The translations under genes and the position numbers were made by a program. From Tropicimonas aquimaris (GTDB taxonomy: Bacteria; Pseudomonadota; Alphaproteobacteria; Rhodobacterales; Rhodobacteraceae), in the NCBI RefSeq assembly GCF_042676185.1, contig NZ_JBHTJT010000008.1:62001-126000 (forward strand): a stretch of 64,000 nucleotides of DNA, written 5' to 3'. The stretch's first letter is position 1. Every line of letters starts with the position of its first letter. The notes beneath the pieces were generated by a model. The model saw only the letters and a program-made list of their open reading frames with translations. It ran no database searches and was not told the DNA's origin. Positions 27,022-35,150 of this stretch are shown here, piece by piece.

Positions 27022-27861
27022 ATGAGCGAACCCAGCATGGAAACCGATAGCGTGAGAACTTCCGGGGCCAAGGCGTCCGAGCGTTCGCCGGTCATCGAGG
27101 CCCGCAAGCTCGACCTCACCTTTCAAACCAACGACGGCGCGGTGCAGGCGCTGCGGGACGTCAACCTGACGATCAACAAGGGCGACTTCGTCTCCTTCAT
27201 TGGCCCGTCCGGCTGCGGCAAGACCACGTTCCTGCGGGTGGTGGCGGCGCTGGAGCATCCGACGGGCGGGCAGATCACCGTGAACGGCATGAGCCCCGAC
27301 GAGGCGCGGCGCAAGCGGGCCTATGGCTACGTGTTCCAGGCAGCCGGCCTCTATCCGTGGCGGACCATCGCCAAGAACATCAAGCTGCCGCTGGAGATCA
27401 TGGGCTATTCCCGGGCGCAGCAGGACGAGCAGGTGGCGCGGGTGCTGAAGCTGGTGGACCTCGAGGGCTTCGGCGAGAAATACCCATGGCAGCTTTCGGG
27501 CGGCATGCAGCAGCGGGCCTCCATCGCGCGGGCGCTGGCCTTTGATGCCGAGATCCTGCTGATGGACGAGCCCTTCGGCGCACTGGACGAGATCGTCCGC
27601 GACCACCTGAACGAGCAGCTGCTGGCGCTCTGGGGCCGGACCGGCAAGACCATCGGCTTCGTCACCCATTCGATCCCCGAAGCGGTCTATCTCTCGACCA
27701 AGATCGTGGTGATGTCGCCGCGGCCGGGGCGGATCACCGACGTGATCGAGAGCACCCTGCCGCGGGAGCGGCCGCTCGACATCCGCGACACGCCGGAATT
27801 CCTCGCCATCGCGCACCGGGTGCGCGAGGGGCTGCGGGCGGGGCATGCCTATGACGATTGA
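27022..27861 (+). CDS. ABC importer ATP-binding protein (NMT1/THI5-type system)
   Basis: This 279-residue nucleotide-binding protein belongs to the SsuB/TauB group. Walker A is GPSGCGKT, the Q-loop YVFQAAGLYPW, signature LSGGMQQRASIARAL and Walker B ILLMDEPFGALD. An approximately 25-residue N-terminal extension precedes the fold. The neighbours are two permeases and an NMT1/THI5-like binding protein, so it energises an importer, by context for pyrimidines or a related nucleobase degradation product. GCGAGGGAC precedes the ATG. Confidence 0.93.
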   Translation: MSEPSMETDSVRTSGAKASERSPVIEARKLDLTFQTNDGAVQALRDVNLTINKGDFVSFIGPSGCGKTTFLRVVAALEHPTGGQITVNGMSPDEARRKRAYGYVFQAAGLYPWRTIAKNIKLPLEIMGYSRAQQDEQVARVLKLVDLEGFGEKYPWQLSGGMQQRASIARALAFDAEILLMDEPFGALDEIVRDHLNEQLLALWGRTGKTIGFVTHSIPEAVYLSTKIVVMSPRPGRITDVIESTLPRERPLDIRDTPEFLAIAHRVREGLRAGHAYDD

Positions 27862-27888
27862 TCCGAAGTCCGGGCGGAGGGCCGTCCG

Positions 27889-28821
27889 ATGAAGAATGCA
27901 TTCCCCGTTCTCGTGGTGCTCGCCGCGATCCTGGCGCTCTGGTACGCGGCCGTGGCGCCGATGAACATCCGAACCGCGCTGGATCAGGCCGAGCGGGCCG
28001 GGGCCGCGGTGGAGCCTGCGGGGGCGCGCGAGCGGCTCGAGGTCTCGGTCTGGCGGCTGATGATCGACAATCCGGACCATGTCTCGGAAGGCTATGCGCT
28101 TGACCGTCCCCGCCTGCCCACGCCCGTCCAGGTCGGCGAGGAACTGTGGAAGACCACTGGCGAGATGGTGCTGAAGGGGCGAGCCCTGTCCAAGCGCTCG
28201 CTCATCTATCACGCCGGCATCACCCTGCAATCGACGCTCTGGGGCTTCCTGCTGGGCACGACGCTTGGCATCCTTGGCGCGGTGGCGATCGTGCATTCGC
28301 GTGTGATGGACATGAGCGTCATGCCCTGGGCGATCATCAGCCAGACGATCCCCATCGTGGCGCTGGCGCCGATGATCATCGTGCTCAGCTCGCAACTCGG
28401 GATCGAGGGGCGGGGCGTGCCCAAGGCTATCATCTCGGCATACCTGTGCTATTTCCCGGTGCTGGTCGGCATGGTGAAGGGGCTGCGTGCGCCCACGGCC
28501 TCGCAGCTCGACCTGCTTCGCACCTATAATGCCTCGCAGCGGGAGACCTTCTTCAAGCTGCGCCTGCCGGCCTCGCTTCCCTATCTCTTCACCTCGCTCA
28601 AGATCGGCATCGCCTCGGCGCTGGTCGGGACCATCGTCGGCGAACTGCCCACCGGCGCGATCTCCGGGCTCGGCGCGCGCATTCTGATCGGCGACCAGTT
28701 CGGCACGCCGCTTGCGATCTGGGCGGCACTGCTGGCTGCGGCGATCCTGGCCGGGGCGCTGGTGACGCTGCTTGATGTGCTGCAACGCGTCACGCTCAAG
28801 CGGATGGGGATGCAGACATGA
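27889..28821 (+). CDS. ABC importer permease 1 (NMT1/THI5-type system)
   Basis: This 310-residue inner-membrane protein has a first helix at about residues 5-22, then an extracytoplasmic stretch of about 70 residues and a BPD-type permease domain with the EAA loop (LRAPTASQLDLLRTYNASQRETFFKLRLPASLPYLF). It belongs to the SsuC/TauC group. Its stop overlaps the second permease start by four bases. The long periplasmic segment after helix 1 is unusual compared with short SsuC proteins and is matched in neither partner. It should heterodimerise with the next gene's product. Confidence 0.9.
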   Translation: MKNAFPVLVVLAAILALWYAAVAPMNIRTALDQAERAGAAVEPAGARERLEVSVWRLMIDNPDHVSEGYALDRPRLPTPVQVGEELWKTTGEMVLKGRALSKRSLIYHAGITLQSTLWGFLLGTTLGILGAVAIVHSRVMDMSVMPWAIISQTIPIVALAPMIIVLSSQLGIEGRGVPKAIISAYLCYFPVLVGMVKGLRAPTASQLDLLRTYNASQRETFFKLRLPASLPYLFTSLKIGIASALVGTIVGELPTGAISGLGARILIGDQFGTPLAIWAALLAAAILAGALVTLLDVLQRVTLKRMGMQT

Positions 28822-29663
28822 ACCTTCTGATTTTCTCCGTCATCCTGTGGTGCGGCGTCTGGGCCATGAACCGGCAGATCGCCAATTCCCCGGACCGGGA
28901 CGACCGCGCGGCGCGGATTTTCGTGCCGGTGGTGCTGGGCGGGGCGACGCTTTTTCTCTGGGAAGGGCTGGTGACCGGGCTCGGGGTATCGCCAGTCATC
29001 CTGCCCGCGCCCTCGGACATCGCGGCCACCTTCGCCGCCTCGACGGCCACGTTGTGGGAGGATTTCGTCCAGACCGTGCTCAAGGGGGCGCTCACGGGCT
29101 ATGTCATCGGCTGCACCGCGGCCTTCGTCATTGCCGTGCTGATCGACCGCTCCAGCTTCCTCACCCGCGGGCTGCTGCCCATCGGAAATTTCGTGGCCGC
29201 GCTGCCGATCGTCGGCATCGCGCCGATCCTGGTGAGCTGGTTCGGCTTCGACTGGCAGTCCAAGGCGGCGGTCGTCGTGGTGATGGTGTTCTTCCCGGTC
29301 CTGGTGAACACGGTGCAGGGCCTGCGGGAAACCGACGCAATGCAGCGCGACCTGATGCGCACCTATGCGGCGGGCTACCTCCAGACCCTTATCAAGCTGC
29401 GGCTGCCGGCGGCGATGCCCTTTGTTTTCAACGGGCTCAAGATTGCATCAACGCTGGCGCTGATCGGCGCTATCGTGGCCGAATATTTCGGCTCGCCGAC
29501 GCGCGGCATGGGGTTCCGCATTTCCACCGGGGTCGGGAGCTTGTCCATTGACCTCGTCTGGGCGGAAATCGCCGTGGCGGCCATCGTAGGGACGTTGCTT
29601 TATGGCGGCGTTTCGTGGATCGAAAAGGCGGTGACCTTCTGGCACCCCTCGCAACGCAGGTAA
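28818..29663 (+). CDS. ABC importer permease 2 (NMT1/THI5-type system)
   Basis: This 281-residue permease has an N-terminal helix (LLIFSVILWCGVWAM), a second helix around residue 35, and a BPD domain with the EAA loop ETDAMQRDLMRTYAAGYLQTLIKLRLPAAMPFVF. ATGA overlap couples it to permease 1. The presence of two distinct permease genes indicates a heterodimeric channel. A short stem-loop (CTGCC/GGCAG around GAAAA, 29669-29683) separates it from the binding-protein gene. Confidence 0.9.
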   Translation: MNLLIFSVILWCGVWAMNRQIANSPDRDDRAARIFVPVVLGGATLFLWEGLVTGLGVSPVILPAPSDIAATFAASTATLWEDFVQTVLKGALTGYVIGCTAAFVIAVLIDRSSFLTRGLLPIGNFVAALPIVGIAPILVSWFGFDWQSKAAVVVVMVFFPVLVNTVQGLRETDAMQRDLMRTYAAGYLQTLIKLRLPAAMPFVFNGLKIASTLALIGAIVAEYFGSPTRGMGFRISTGVGSLSIDLVWAEIAVAAIVGTLLYGGVSWIEKAVTFWHPSQRR

Positions 29664-29716
29664 CCAAGCTGCCGAAAAGGCAGATAAAAACTGAAGAGCC
29701 AACAAGGAGAGAGAAG

Positions 29717-30700
29717 ATGAAGAAATTTCTTGCGGGAACGGCGCTGTCGCTGATCGCCGGCACGGCCATGGCGGCCGACGAGGTGAAGCTGCAGCTCAAA
29801 TGGGTCACCCAGGCCCAGTTCGCGGGCTATTACGTGGCGCTCGACCAGGGCTTCTACGAGGAAGAGGATCTGGACGTCACGATCCTGCCCGGCGGCCCCG
29901 ACATCGCGCCGACGCAGGTCATCGCCGGCGGCGGCGCCGACGTGACCATCGAATGGATGCCCGCCGCGCTCGCCGCCCGCGAGAAGGGGCTTCCGCTGGT
30001 CAACATCGCCCAGCCGTTCAAGTCCTCCGGCATGATGCTGACCTGCTGGAAGGACACCGGCATCGAAGAGCCCATGGACCTCGTCAACCGCACGCTGGGC
30101 GTCTGGTTCTTCGGCAATGAGTTTCCCTTCATGAGCTGGATGTCCTCGCTCGGGATCTCGACCGACGGCAAGGCCGAGATGGGCGTCGAGGTGCTCAAGC
30201 AGGGCTTCAACGTCGATCCGCTGCTGCAGCGGCAGGCCGACTGCATCTCGACCATGACCTACAACGAATACTGGCAGGTGATCGACGCCGGCGTGTCTCC
30301 GGACGAGCTCATCACCTTCAAGTACGAGGATCAGGGTGTCGCGACGCTGGAAGACGGCATCTACGTGCTGGAAGAGAACCTCGCCGACCCGGAATTCGAG
30401 GACAAGATGGTACGCTTCGTGCGGGCCTCCATGAAGGGCTGGAAATGGGCCGAGGAGAACCCGGACGACGCGGCGATGATCGTGCTCGACAATGACGAGA
30501 CCGGTGCCCAAACCGAGACCCACCAGAAGCGCATGATGGGCGAGATTGCCAAGCTGACCGCGGGCTCCAACGGCGCGCTCGACCCTGCTGACTACGAGCG
30601 CACGGTGTCGACGCTGCTGACCGGCGGCTCGGACCCGGTCATCAGCAAGGAGCCCGAAGGCGCCTGGACGCACCAGATCAGCGACAAGGCGCTGAACTGA
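29717..30700 (+). CDS. NMT1/THI5-like ABC substrate-binding protein
   Basis: This 327-residue periplasmic protein has a signal peptide (KKFLAGTALSLIAGTAMA, cleavage before ADEV) and a type-2 periplasmic fold of the NMT1/THI5 family: LQLKWVTQAQFAGYYVALDQGFYEEEDLDV, then GGGADVTIEWMPAALAA. This family binds pyrimidine-like or aromatic ligands such as thiamine precursors. Position at the end of a reductive pyrimidine cluster suggests uracil, thymine or a dihydro/ureido derivative as ligand. The ATG at 29717 follows AAGGAGAGAGAAG. A terminator follows about 50 bases later. Confidence 0.92.
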   Translation: MKKFLAGTALSLIAGTAMAADEVKLQLKWVTQAQFAGYYVALDQGFYEEEDLDVTILPGGPDIAPTQVIAGGGADVTIEWMPAALAAREKGLPLVNIAQPFKSSGMMLTCWKDTGIEEPMDLVNRTLGVWFFGNEFPFMSWMSSLGISTDGKAEMGVEVLKQGFNVDPLLQRQADCISTMTYNEYWQVIDAGVSPDELITFKYEDQGVATLEDGIYVLEENLADPEFEDKMVRFVRASMKGWKWAEENPDDAAMIVLDNDETGAQTETHQKRMMGEIAKLTAGSNGALDPADYERTVSTLLTGGSDPVISKEPEGAWTHQISDKALN

Positions 30701-30748
30701 TCGACGGGACGCCCCGGATGACATGACCTGCCGCTGATGGCAGGCGCG

Positions 30749-30780
30749 GCGCCGCCCCTCGGGGCGGCGTCGTCGTTTTC
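30749..30780 (+). terminator. Terminator of the pyrimidine island
   Basis: CGCCGCC and GGCGGCG pair around a CCTCGG loop (30750-30767), with a T-rich tail (GTTTTC) at 30775-30780. It lies about 50 bases after the binding-protein stop and 10 bases before the end of the convergent hypothetical gene. Confidence 0.75.
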
Positions 30781-30789
30781 GCGGCCGGG

Positions 30790-31323
30790 TTAGCGGGTGA
30801 TGTCCAGCGTCGGCGTTCCGGGCGTCTGGATCTGCCGCATGGTGCCGAGGCTGGTGCCGATCCTCCGTGCCGCTTCCCGCTCGGGGTCCGTGCCTGCGGA
30901 GGGTGGGACGGTCTGCGCCTCGCTTTCCGTGCTCGCCGATCTGGCCTCCTCCCGCAGGCGTTGGATCTCCGCCGTGGTTTCGGTGGGGATTTCCACGAAC
31001 TGGGTCAGCGGCGGCACCGGCTCCCGGATATGCGCGACTTGCGATTCCACGCCCTGTGCCTCGCCGTCCCGCTCGCCGAGATCCGCCAGCGGGCGCTCGG
31101 GCTCGGAGCGGGTGCGATCCGTGGCGGATGGCCCGCCTGCGGGAACCGGCTGGAGTACCCGGGGATCGGGCTGGGCCGTGGTGGCCCCCTGAACGGTTCC
31201 CTCTGCGACTTGCGAGGTGGGCGAGACGGAAGAGGAAGGGGATGTGGCCCGTCGGTCTTCGGCGGTGGCGCTGTGCGGCCCACCGACCGCCGGCAGGAAC
31301 GGGCTGGAGCCGATGGAGATCAT
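30790..31323 (-). CDS. Hypothetical disordered protein
   Basis: This 177-residue protein starts MISIGSSPFLPAVGG and is rich in Pro, Ser, Thr, Glu and Arg, with no membrane helix or signal peptide. Predicted order is confined to a short helical part (about residues 110-140, EIQRLREEARSAS). AGGA lies 8 bases before the ATG at 31323, favouring this start over one ten codons upstream. I do not recognise the family. The composition suggests a flexible linker or scaffold; a flagellar association is possible but unsupported. Confidence 0.65.
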   Translation of the reverse strand: MISIGSSPFLPAVGGPHSATAEDRRATSPSSSVSPTSQVAEGTVQGATTAQPDPRVLQPVPAGGPSATDRTRSEPERPLADLGERDGEAQGVESQVAHIREPVPPLTQFVEIPTETTAEIQRLREEARSASTESEAQTVPPSAGTDPEREAARRIGTSLGTMRQIQTPGTPTLDITR

Positions 31324-31473
31324 TTTCGGAGTCCTGTCTCGAGGAGCCCCCACCCGGGAGAAGGATGGCGCGAGACTGTGAACCAGGAGTTAACGCGTGG
31401 CGCTGGCGACCGGTCGAATCGACCGGAACATGCGGTCAATTCGACTCAAATCCGAGCTGGCCGGGACAGCGGC

Positions 31474-32991
31474 TCAAAGCGCCTGCGACTGCCGCCAGGA
31501 GTTCAGCGGCGCCAGGCTGGAGACCCCCTTGCTGTGATGCCGCGCCATTCGGCGCAGGATCCCTTGCAGGAACGTGATCGCCTGAGGGGCATAGGGGCCC
31601 TTGTTCAGCATCACGCAATCGGCGCGCTGGCCCATCGCGGCGTCGGTCACCTCCGCACGGCTGGCGCGCCCCTGTTTCATCATGTTTTCCAAGACTTGCG
31701 TCGCCCAGACTGTCGGCACATGGGCCGCCAGGCACAGCCAGAGGATCTCCTCCTGCATCTCCGAGGTCCGGTCCATGCCCAGTTCGACCGACAGGTCGCC
31801 GCGGGCGATCATCACAGCCACCGGCAGGCGGCCTCCGGCCTCGACGAGCAGGCGGGGCAGGTTGCGCACGGCGAGGTCGGTCTCGATCTTGAGCATCACC
31901 GCCGGTGGCGGCGCGCCGTCGAGCCGCGCGTCGAGCGCGGCGAGCAGATCGCGGACATCGCGGGGCGACTGGACGAAGGAGAAGCCGATGGTGTCGGCGT
32001 GCCCCAGTACGAAGTCGAGATCCTGCAGATCCTTTTCCGTCAAAGCGGGGATGTCGACCTCGACGCCGGGCAAGTTGACGCCCTTGCCGTGCTTGAGCTT
32101 CTCGCCCTTGGGCCGAACGGAGGTGACGAGGAGGACCACGTCATCGCCGCTTCGGCTGTCGATGCGGGCGCCGATCTTGCCGTCATCGAACCAGACTTCG
32201 GTACCCGGGTGAAGCGATGCGACCAGCTCGGGGTGGTTCAGGCTCAGTGCAGGCAGTACGTCCGTGTCCGTGGGCTGGGCAGCGAGGTTCTGCGCGAGCC
32301 TAAACCGGTCGCCCTGCCGCAGCTTGATAGGCTCAGTCCGGCCGCCGAGGTCGGTGCGCACCTTCGGCCCGCCGAGATCCATGTTGATGCGGATCTGGCG
32401 GCCCAGGTCGCGGGAGACCCGGCGGACATTGGCGATCATCGCCGCCCATGTCTCGGCATTGTCATGGGCGCAGTTGATGCGGACGCAATCGGCGCCGGCG
32501 AAGATGAAGCTGCGCGCGATTTCCTCGTCTGCAGCGGCCTCGGTCGGCAGGGTCACCATGATGCGCGTGCCCGGTTCGCCATCGCCGGTGCCGAACATCT
32601 CGGCCTGGGCGGCGGCAACCCGCTGCCGGCCCTTGGTGAACTCGGCGGCCGGCGGGTAGCCTTCGGGCGTCAGCCCGGCAATCGAGGCGAGGGAGGCGCA
32701 GGCGGCGTCCAGCGCGGGGCGCACGGCCTCCTCGCAATGGCCGAGCGAAGAGAGCCCAAGCGCGATGAGCCTGTCCTGATGCGGACGGAGGTCGATCTTC
32801 CGCAGGGCGAGGAAATGCGCGAGATTGCGGGCCGAGGGCAGGAAGTCCGGCCGGTGGATCGCCGGCTGCCAGCTTGCGAGCGTCGCCTCGGCCTCGCGCG
32901 AGATGGCGGCGCGGATCTGGGAGACAGAGGCGTAGAGGTCGGCTGCGCTTTCGGTTGGCGGAAGCGGGGGAGCATTCGGCGAGATGTCCAT
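31474..32991 (-). CDS. pyk: Atypical pyruvate kinase with N-terminal extension
   Basis: This 505-residue protein has a pyruvate-kinase barrel from about residue 145 on: INMDLGGPKVRT, the catalytic Lys/Glu in VMLKIETDLAV, MIARGDLSVELG with the metal-binding Asp, and VWATQVLENM. It converts phosphoenolpyruvate and ADP to pyruvate and ATP. Two features are unusual. About 140 residues of Ala/Arg-rich helical sequence precede the barrel, and the C-terminal allosteric domain of classical PykA/PykF is missing, as the protein ends about 50 residues after the barrel's RAEVTDAA motif. ATG 32991 has GAGG 7 bases upstream; a GTG at 33006 is possible. The family is reasonably sure, the regulation is not. 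Confidence 0.85.
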   Translation of the reverse strand: MDISPNAPPLPPTESAADLYASVSQIRAAISREAEATLASWQPAIHRPDFLPSARNLAHFLALRKIDLRPHQDRLIALGLSSLGHCEEAVRPALDAACASLASIAGLTPEGYPPAAEFTKGRQRVAAAQAEMFGTGDGEPGTRIMVTLPTEAAADEEIARSFIFAGADCVRINCAHDNAETWAAMIANVRRVSRDLGRQIRINMDLGGPKVRTDLGGRTEPIKLRQGDRFRLAQNLAAQPTDTDVLPALSLNHPELVASLHPGTEVWFDDGKIGARIDSRSGDDVVLLVTSVRPKGEKLKHGKGVNLPGVEVDIPALTEKDLQDLDFVLGHADTIGFSFVQSPRDVRDLLAALDARLDGAPPPAVMLKIETDLAVRNLPRLLVEAGGRLPVAVMIARGDLSVELGMDRTSEMQEEILWLCLAAHVPTVWATQVLENMMKQGRASRAEVTDAAMGQRADCVMLNKGPYAPQAITFLQGILRRMARHHSKGVSSLAPLNSWRQSQAL

Positions 32992-33128
32992 GACGTGCCT
33001 CGTCACAGTTCATGTCTGAGACGGCGGTCGCGGCGCTGTCGCTCCAAGGTCTTTCGCCGGTGCCTCCTCAAGTCAACGGAAATCTTGACGCAGCGGCCCG
33101 TGAGAGATCATCGGATAGGCGCCGGACC

Positions 33129-33299
33129 TCAGAGGCCAGGCCCCCGGAACTCGCCAGTATCCACGCCGCCCACGGATTCCGTCGCCATCCTCGCGTAGTC
33201 GGGCTCGACCGGACTGCCCGGCTCGTTCACGGCATAGGTGCCGGTGGCCGCGCAACTGACAAGCATGAGAAAGGCGAGGCTGGCGGTAAGAATGCGCAT
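33129..33299 (-). CDS. Small lipoprotein
   Basis: This 56-residue peptide has a signal peptide with a lipobox LVSC (cysteine at about residue 16), so the mature product would be a lipidated 40-residue peptide, AATGTYAVNEPGSPVEPDYA and onward. AGGAGA lies 6 bases before the ATG at 33299. The frame upstream of that ATG is not coding in character. Small entericidin-like lipoproteins are common, but this one has no recognisable family. Confidence 0.75.
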   Translation of the reverse strand: MRILTASLAFLMLVSCAATGTYAVNEPGSPVEPDYARMATESVGGVDTGEFRGPGL

Positions 33300-33442
33300 C
33301 GGTGTCTCCTGATTACGGCGAGGCAGTCGCCACCACGTCGCGCGGCGATTACTCTCATGGCTAACCGTGAGCGGGGCGTCCGTCCAGCATTTCGCGGCGA
33401 CGGTGCGTCGCAGGGGGGGCAAAATCGTCGGATATCGCTCAG

Positions 33443-33468
33443 GAAAACGGCCGCGCAGGGCGCGGCCG
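33443..33468 (-). terminator. Terminator of the HAAT ABC operon
   Basis: On the minus strand a perfect 9-base stem (CGGCCGCGC/GCGCGGCCG) with a CCT loop is followed by TTTT, 66 bases after the last transporter gene. Confidence 0.85.
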
Positions 33469-33533
33469 GTATCAGGGTTGCCCCTCAGGGCGCAGGACGG
33501 GCCTCTCTTCGCGGAGGCGCCGCGAACCTGTGG

Positions 33534-34289
33534 TCAGATCGCGAGGTATTCCGCCCGCAGCTCGGCGTTTTCCAGCACCTCGGCGGCGGTGCCGTCGAAG
33601 ACGATGGAGCCGGTGTCGAGGATCACCGAGCGGTCGGCCAGTTCCAGAGCGCGCACGGCGTTCTGCTCCACGATAACCGTGGTGATGCCCTGTTCCTTGA
33701 TGTGGATGAGGGTCTTCTCGATCTCGTCGACGATGACAGGGGCGAGACCCTCGTAGGGTTCGTCGAGGAGCAGCACCTTGATGTCCCGCGCCAGCGCCCG
33801 GGCGATCGCCAGCATCTGCTGCTCGCCACCCGAAAGCGTCACGCCCTCCTGCTTGCGGCGTTCGCCGAGCCGGGGGAAGAGGTCATAGAGCCGGTCGAGC
33901 GTCCAGCCGATGGGCTCGACGATCTGTGCCAGCTGCAGGTTCTCCTCGACCGTCAGGCCGGGGATGATCGAACGGTCTTCGGGAACCAGCCCGATGCCCG
34001 CCACCGCGGCCTGGTGGCTCTTCATCGTGTGCAGGTGCTGGTGGTCGAGCCAGATCTCGCCATGGGTGACCTGCGGCGAATCCATCCGGGCGATCCCGCG
34101 CAGCGTGGTGGTCTTGCCGGCGCCGTTGCGGCCGAGAAGTGCCAGGATCTCGCCTTCGTGCACGTTGAAGGAGATGCCCTGGATGATGTAGCTCTCTCCG
34201 TAATAGGCGTGCATGTCATAGATCGACAGGAAGGCCGGCGCGGTCGCCGCAAGGTTGGCGTTCTTTGAAAAGTCCGGTTTGACGTTCAT
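33534..34289 (-). CDS. HAAT-family ABC ATPase (LivF-like)
   Basis: This 251-residue ATPase shows Walker A GRNGAGKT, signature LSGGEQQMLAIARAL and Walker B VLLLDEPYEGLAP, the last being typical of LivF/UrtE-type subunits. An N-terminal tail of about 20 residues precedes the fold. It is the distal gene of the five-gene minus-strand importer and is followed by a terminator. The ligand is not known; branched amino acids, short amides or short-chain acids are all possible for this family. Confidence 0.93.
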   Translation of the reverse strand: MNVKPDFSKNANLAATAPAFLSIYDMHAYYGESYIIQGISFNVHEGEILALLGRNGAGKTTTLRGIARMDSPQVTHGEIWLDHQHLHTMKSHQAAVAGIGLVPEDRSIIPGLTVEENLQLAQIVEPIGWTLDRLYDLFPRLGERRKQEGVTLSGGEQQMLAIARALARDIKVLLLDEPYEGLAPVIVDEIEKTLIHIKEQGITTVIVEQNAVRALELADRSVILDTGSIVFDGTAAEVLENAELRAEYLAI

Positions 34290-34381
34290 GATTCAGCCTC
34301 CGTCCCGGCCGGTGCGCTGACCGCGAGTGCGGGAGCCTCCAGCGGGGATATTTTCGGACAGAAGAAGGGCAGGGCGCGGCA

Positions 34382-35137
34382 TCAGGCGGCCTCGCCGAGA
34401 TAGGCTTCGCGGACCTTGGGGTTGCCGCGGATGTTTTCGGGGCTGTCCTCGACCAGCGGTGAGCCCTGGGCCAGTACGGTGATCCGATCGGCGAGGCTGA
34501 AGACCACGTGCATGTCGTGCTCGATGATGCAGATGGTGATGTCGCGCTTCTCTTTGATCTCCTTGAGCAGGTCGATCGTGTTGTTGGTGTCGGCGCGCGC
34601 CATCCCGGCGGTGGGCTCGTCGAGCAGCAGCAGCCGGGGCTCCTGCAGCAGGCACATGGCCATCTCCAGACGGCGCTTGTCGCCGCGCGAGAGGGAGGCG
34701 GAATGCATGTGGAGCTTGTCCAGCATGTTGACCTCCTCCAGCATCTGCTGCGCGCGCTCGACGATTTCCCGCTCCCGGGCGACGCTTTCGAAGGCGTGCA
34801 ACCGGAAGGCCCCGTCGCGCTTGGCGAAGGCGGGGATGACCATGTTCTCGAACACGGTCAGGTCCCCGAAGATCTCGGGCGTCTGGAACACGCGGGAGAT
34901 CCCCATCTGGTTGATCTCGTAAGGCGTGCGGCCCAGCACCGACTTGCCGTCGAACATGACCGATCCGGTGTCGGGGATCAGCTTGCCCACGAGGCAGTTG
35001 AGCAGGGTGGACTTGCCGGCACCGTTGGGGCCGATGATCGCGTGGACGGTGTTTTCCTGCACGCTGAGGTTCACGTCGCCGAGGGCCTGCAGGCCGCCGA
35101 AGCGCTTGTTCACCCCTTTGACTTCAAGAATTCCCAT
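34382..35137 (-). CDS. HAAT-family ABC ATPase (LivG-like)
   Basis: This 251-residue ATPase has Walker A GPNGAGKS, the FQTPEIF Q-loop region, SLSRGDKRRLEMAMCL in the signature position and Walker B LLLLDEPTAGMA. The signature LSRGDKR, where most LivG proteins have LSYGxQR, is a variant form also seen in urea/amide-type systems. It lies between the LivM-type permease and the LivF-type ATPase with a 92-base gap to the latter. Confidence 0.92.
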   Translation of the reverse strand: MGILEVKGVNKRFGGLQALGDVNLSVQENTVHAIIGPNGAGKSTLLNCLVGKLIPDTGSVMFDGKSVLGRTPYEINQMGISRVFQTPEIFGDLTVFENMVIPAFAKRDGAFRLHAFESVAREREIVERAQQMLEEVNMLDKLHMHSASLSRGDKRRLEMAMCLLQEPRLLLLDEPTAGMARADTNNTIDLLKEIKEKRDITICIIEHDMHVVFSLADRITVLAQGSPLVEDSPENIRGNPKVREAYLGEAA

Positions 35138-35150
35138 CTGTCAGGTCTCC

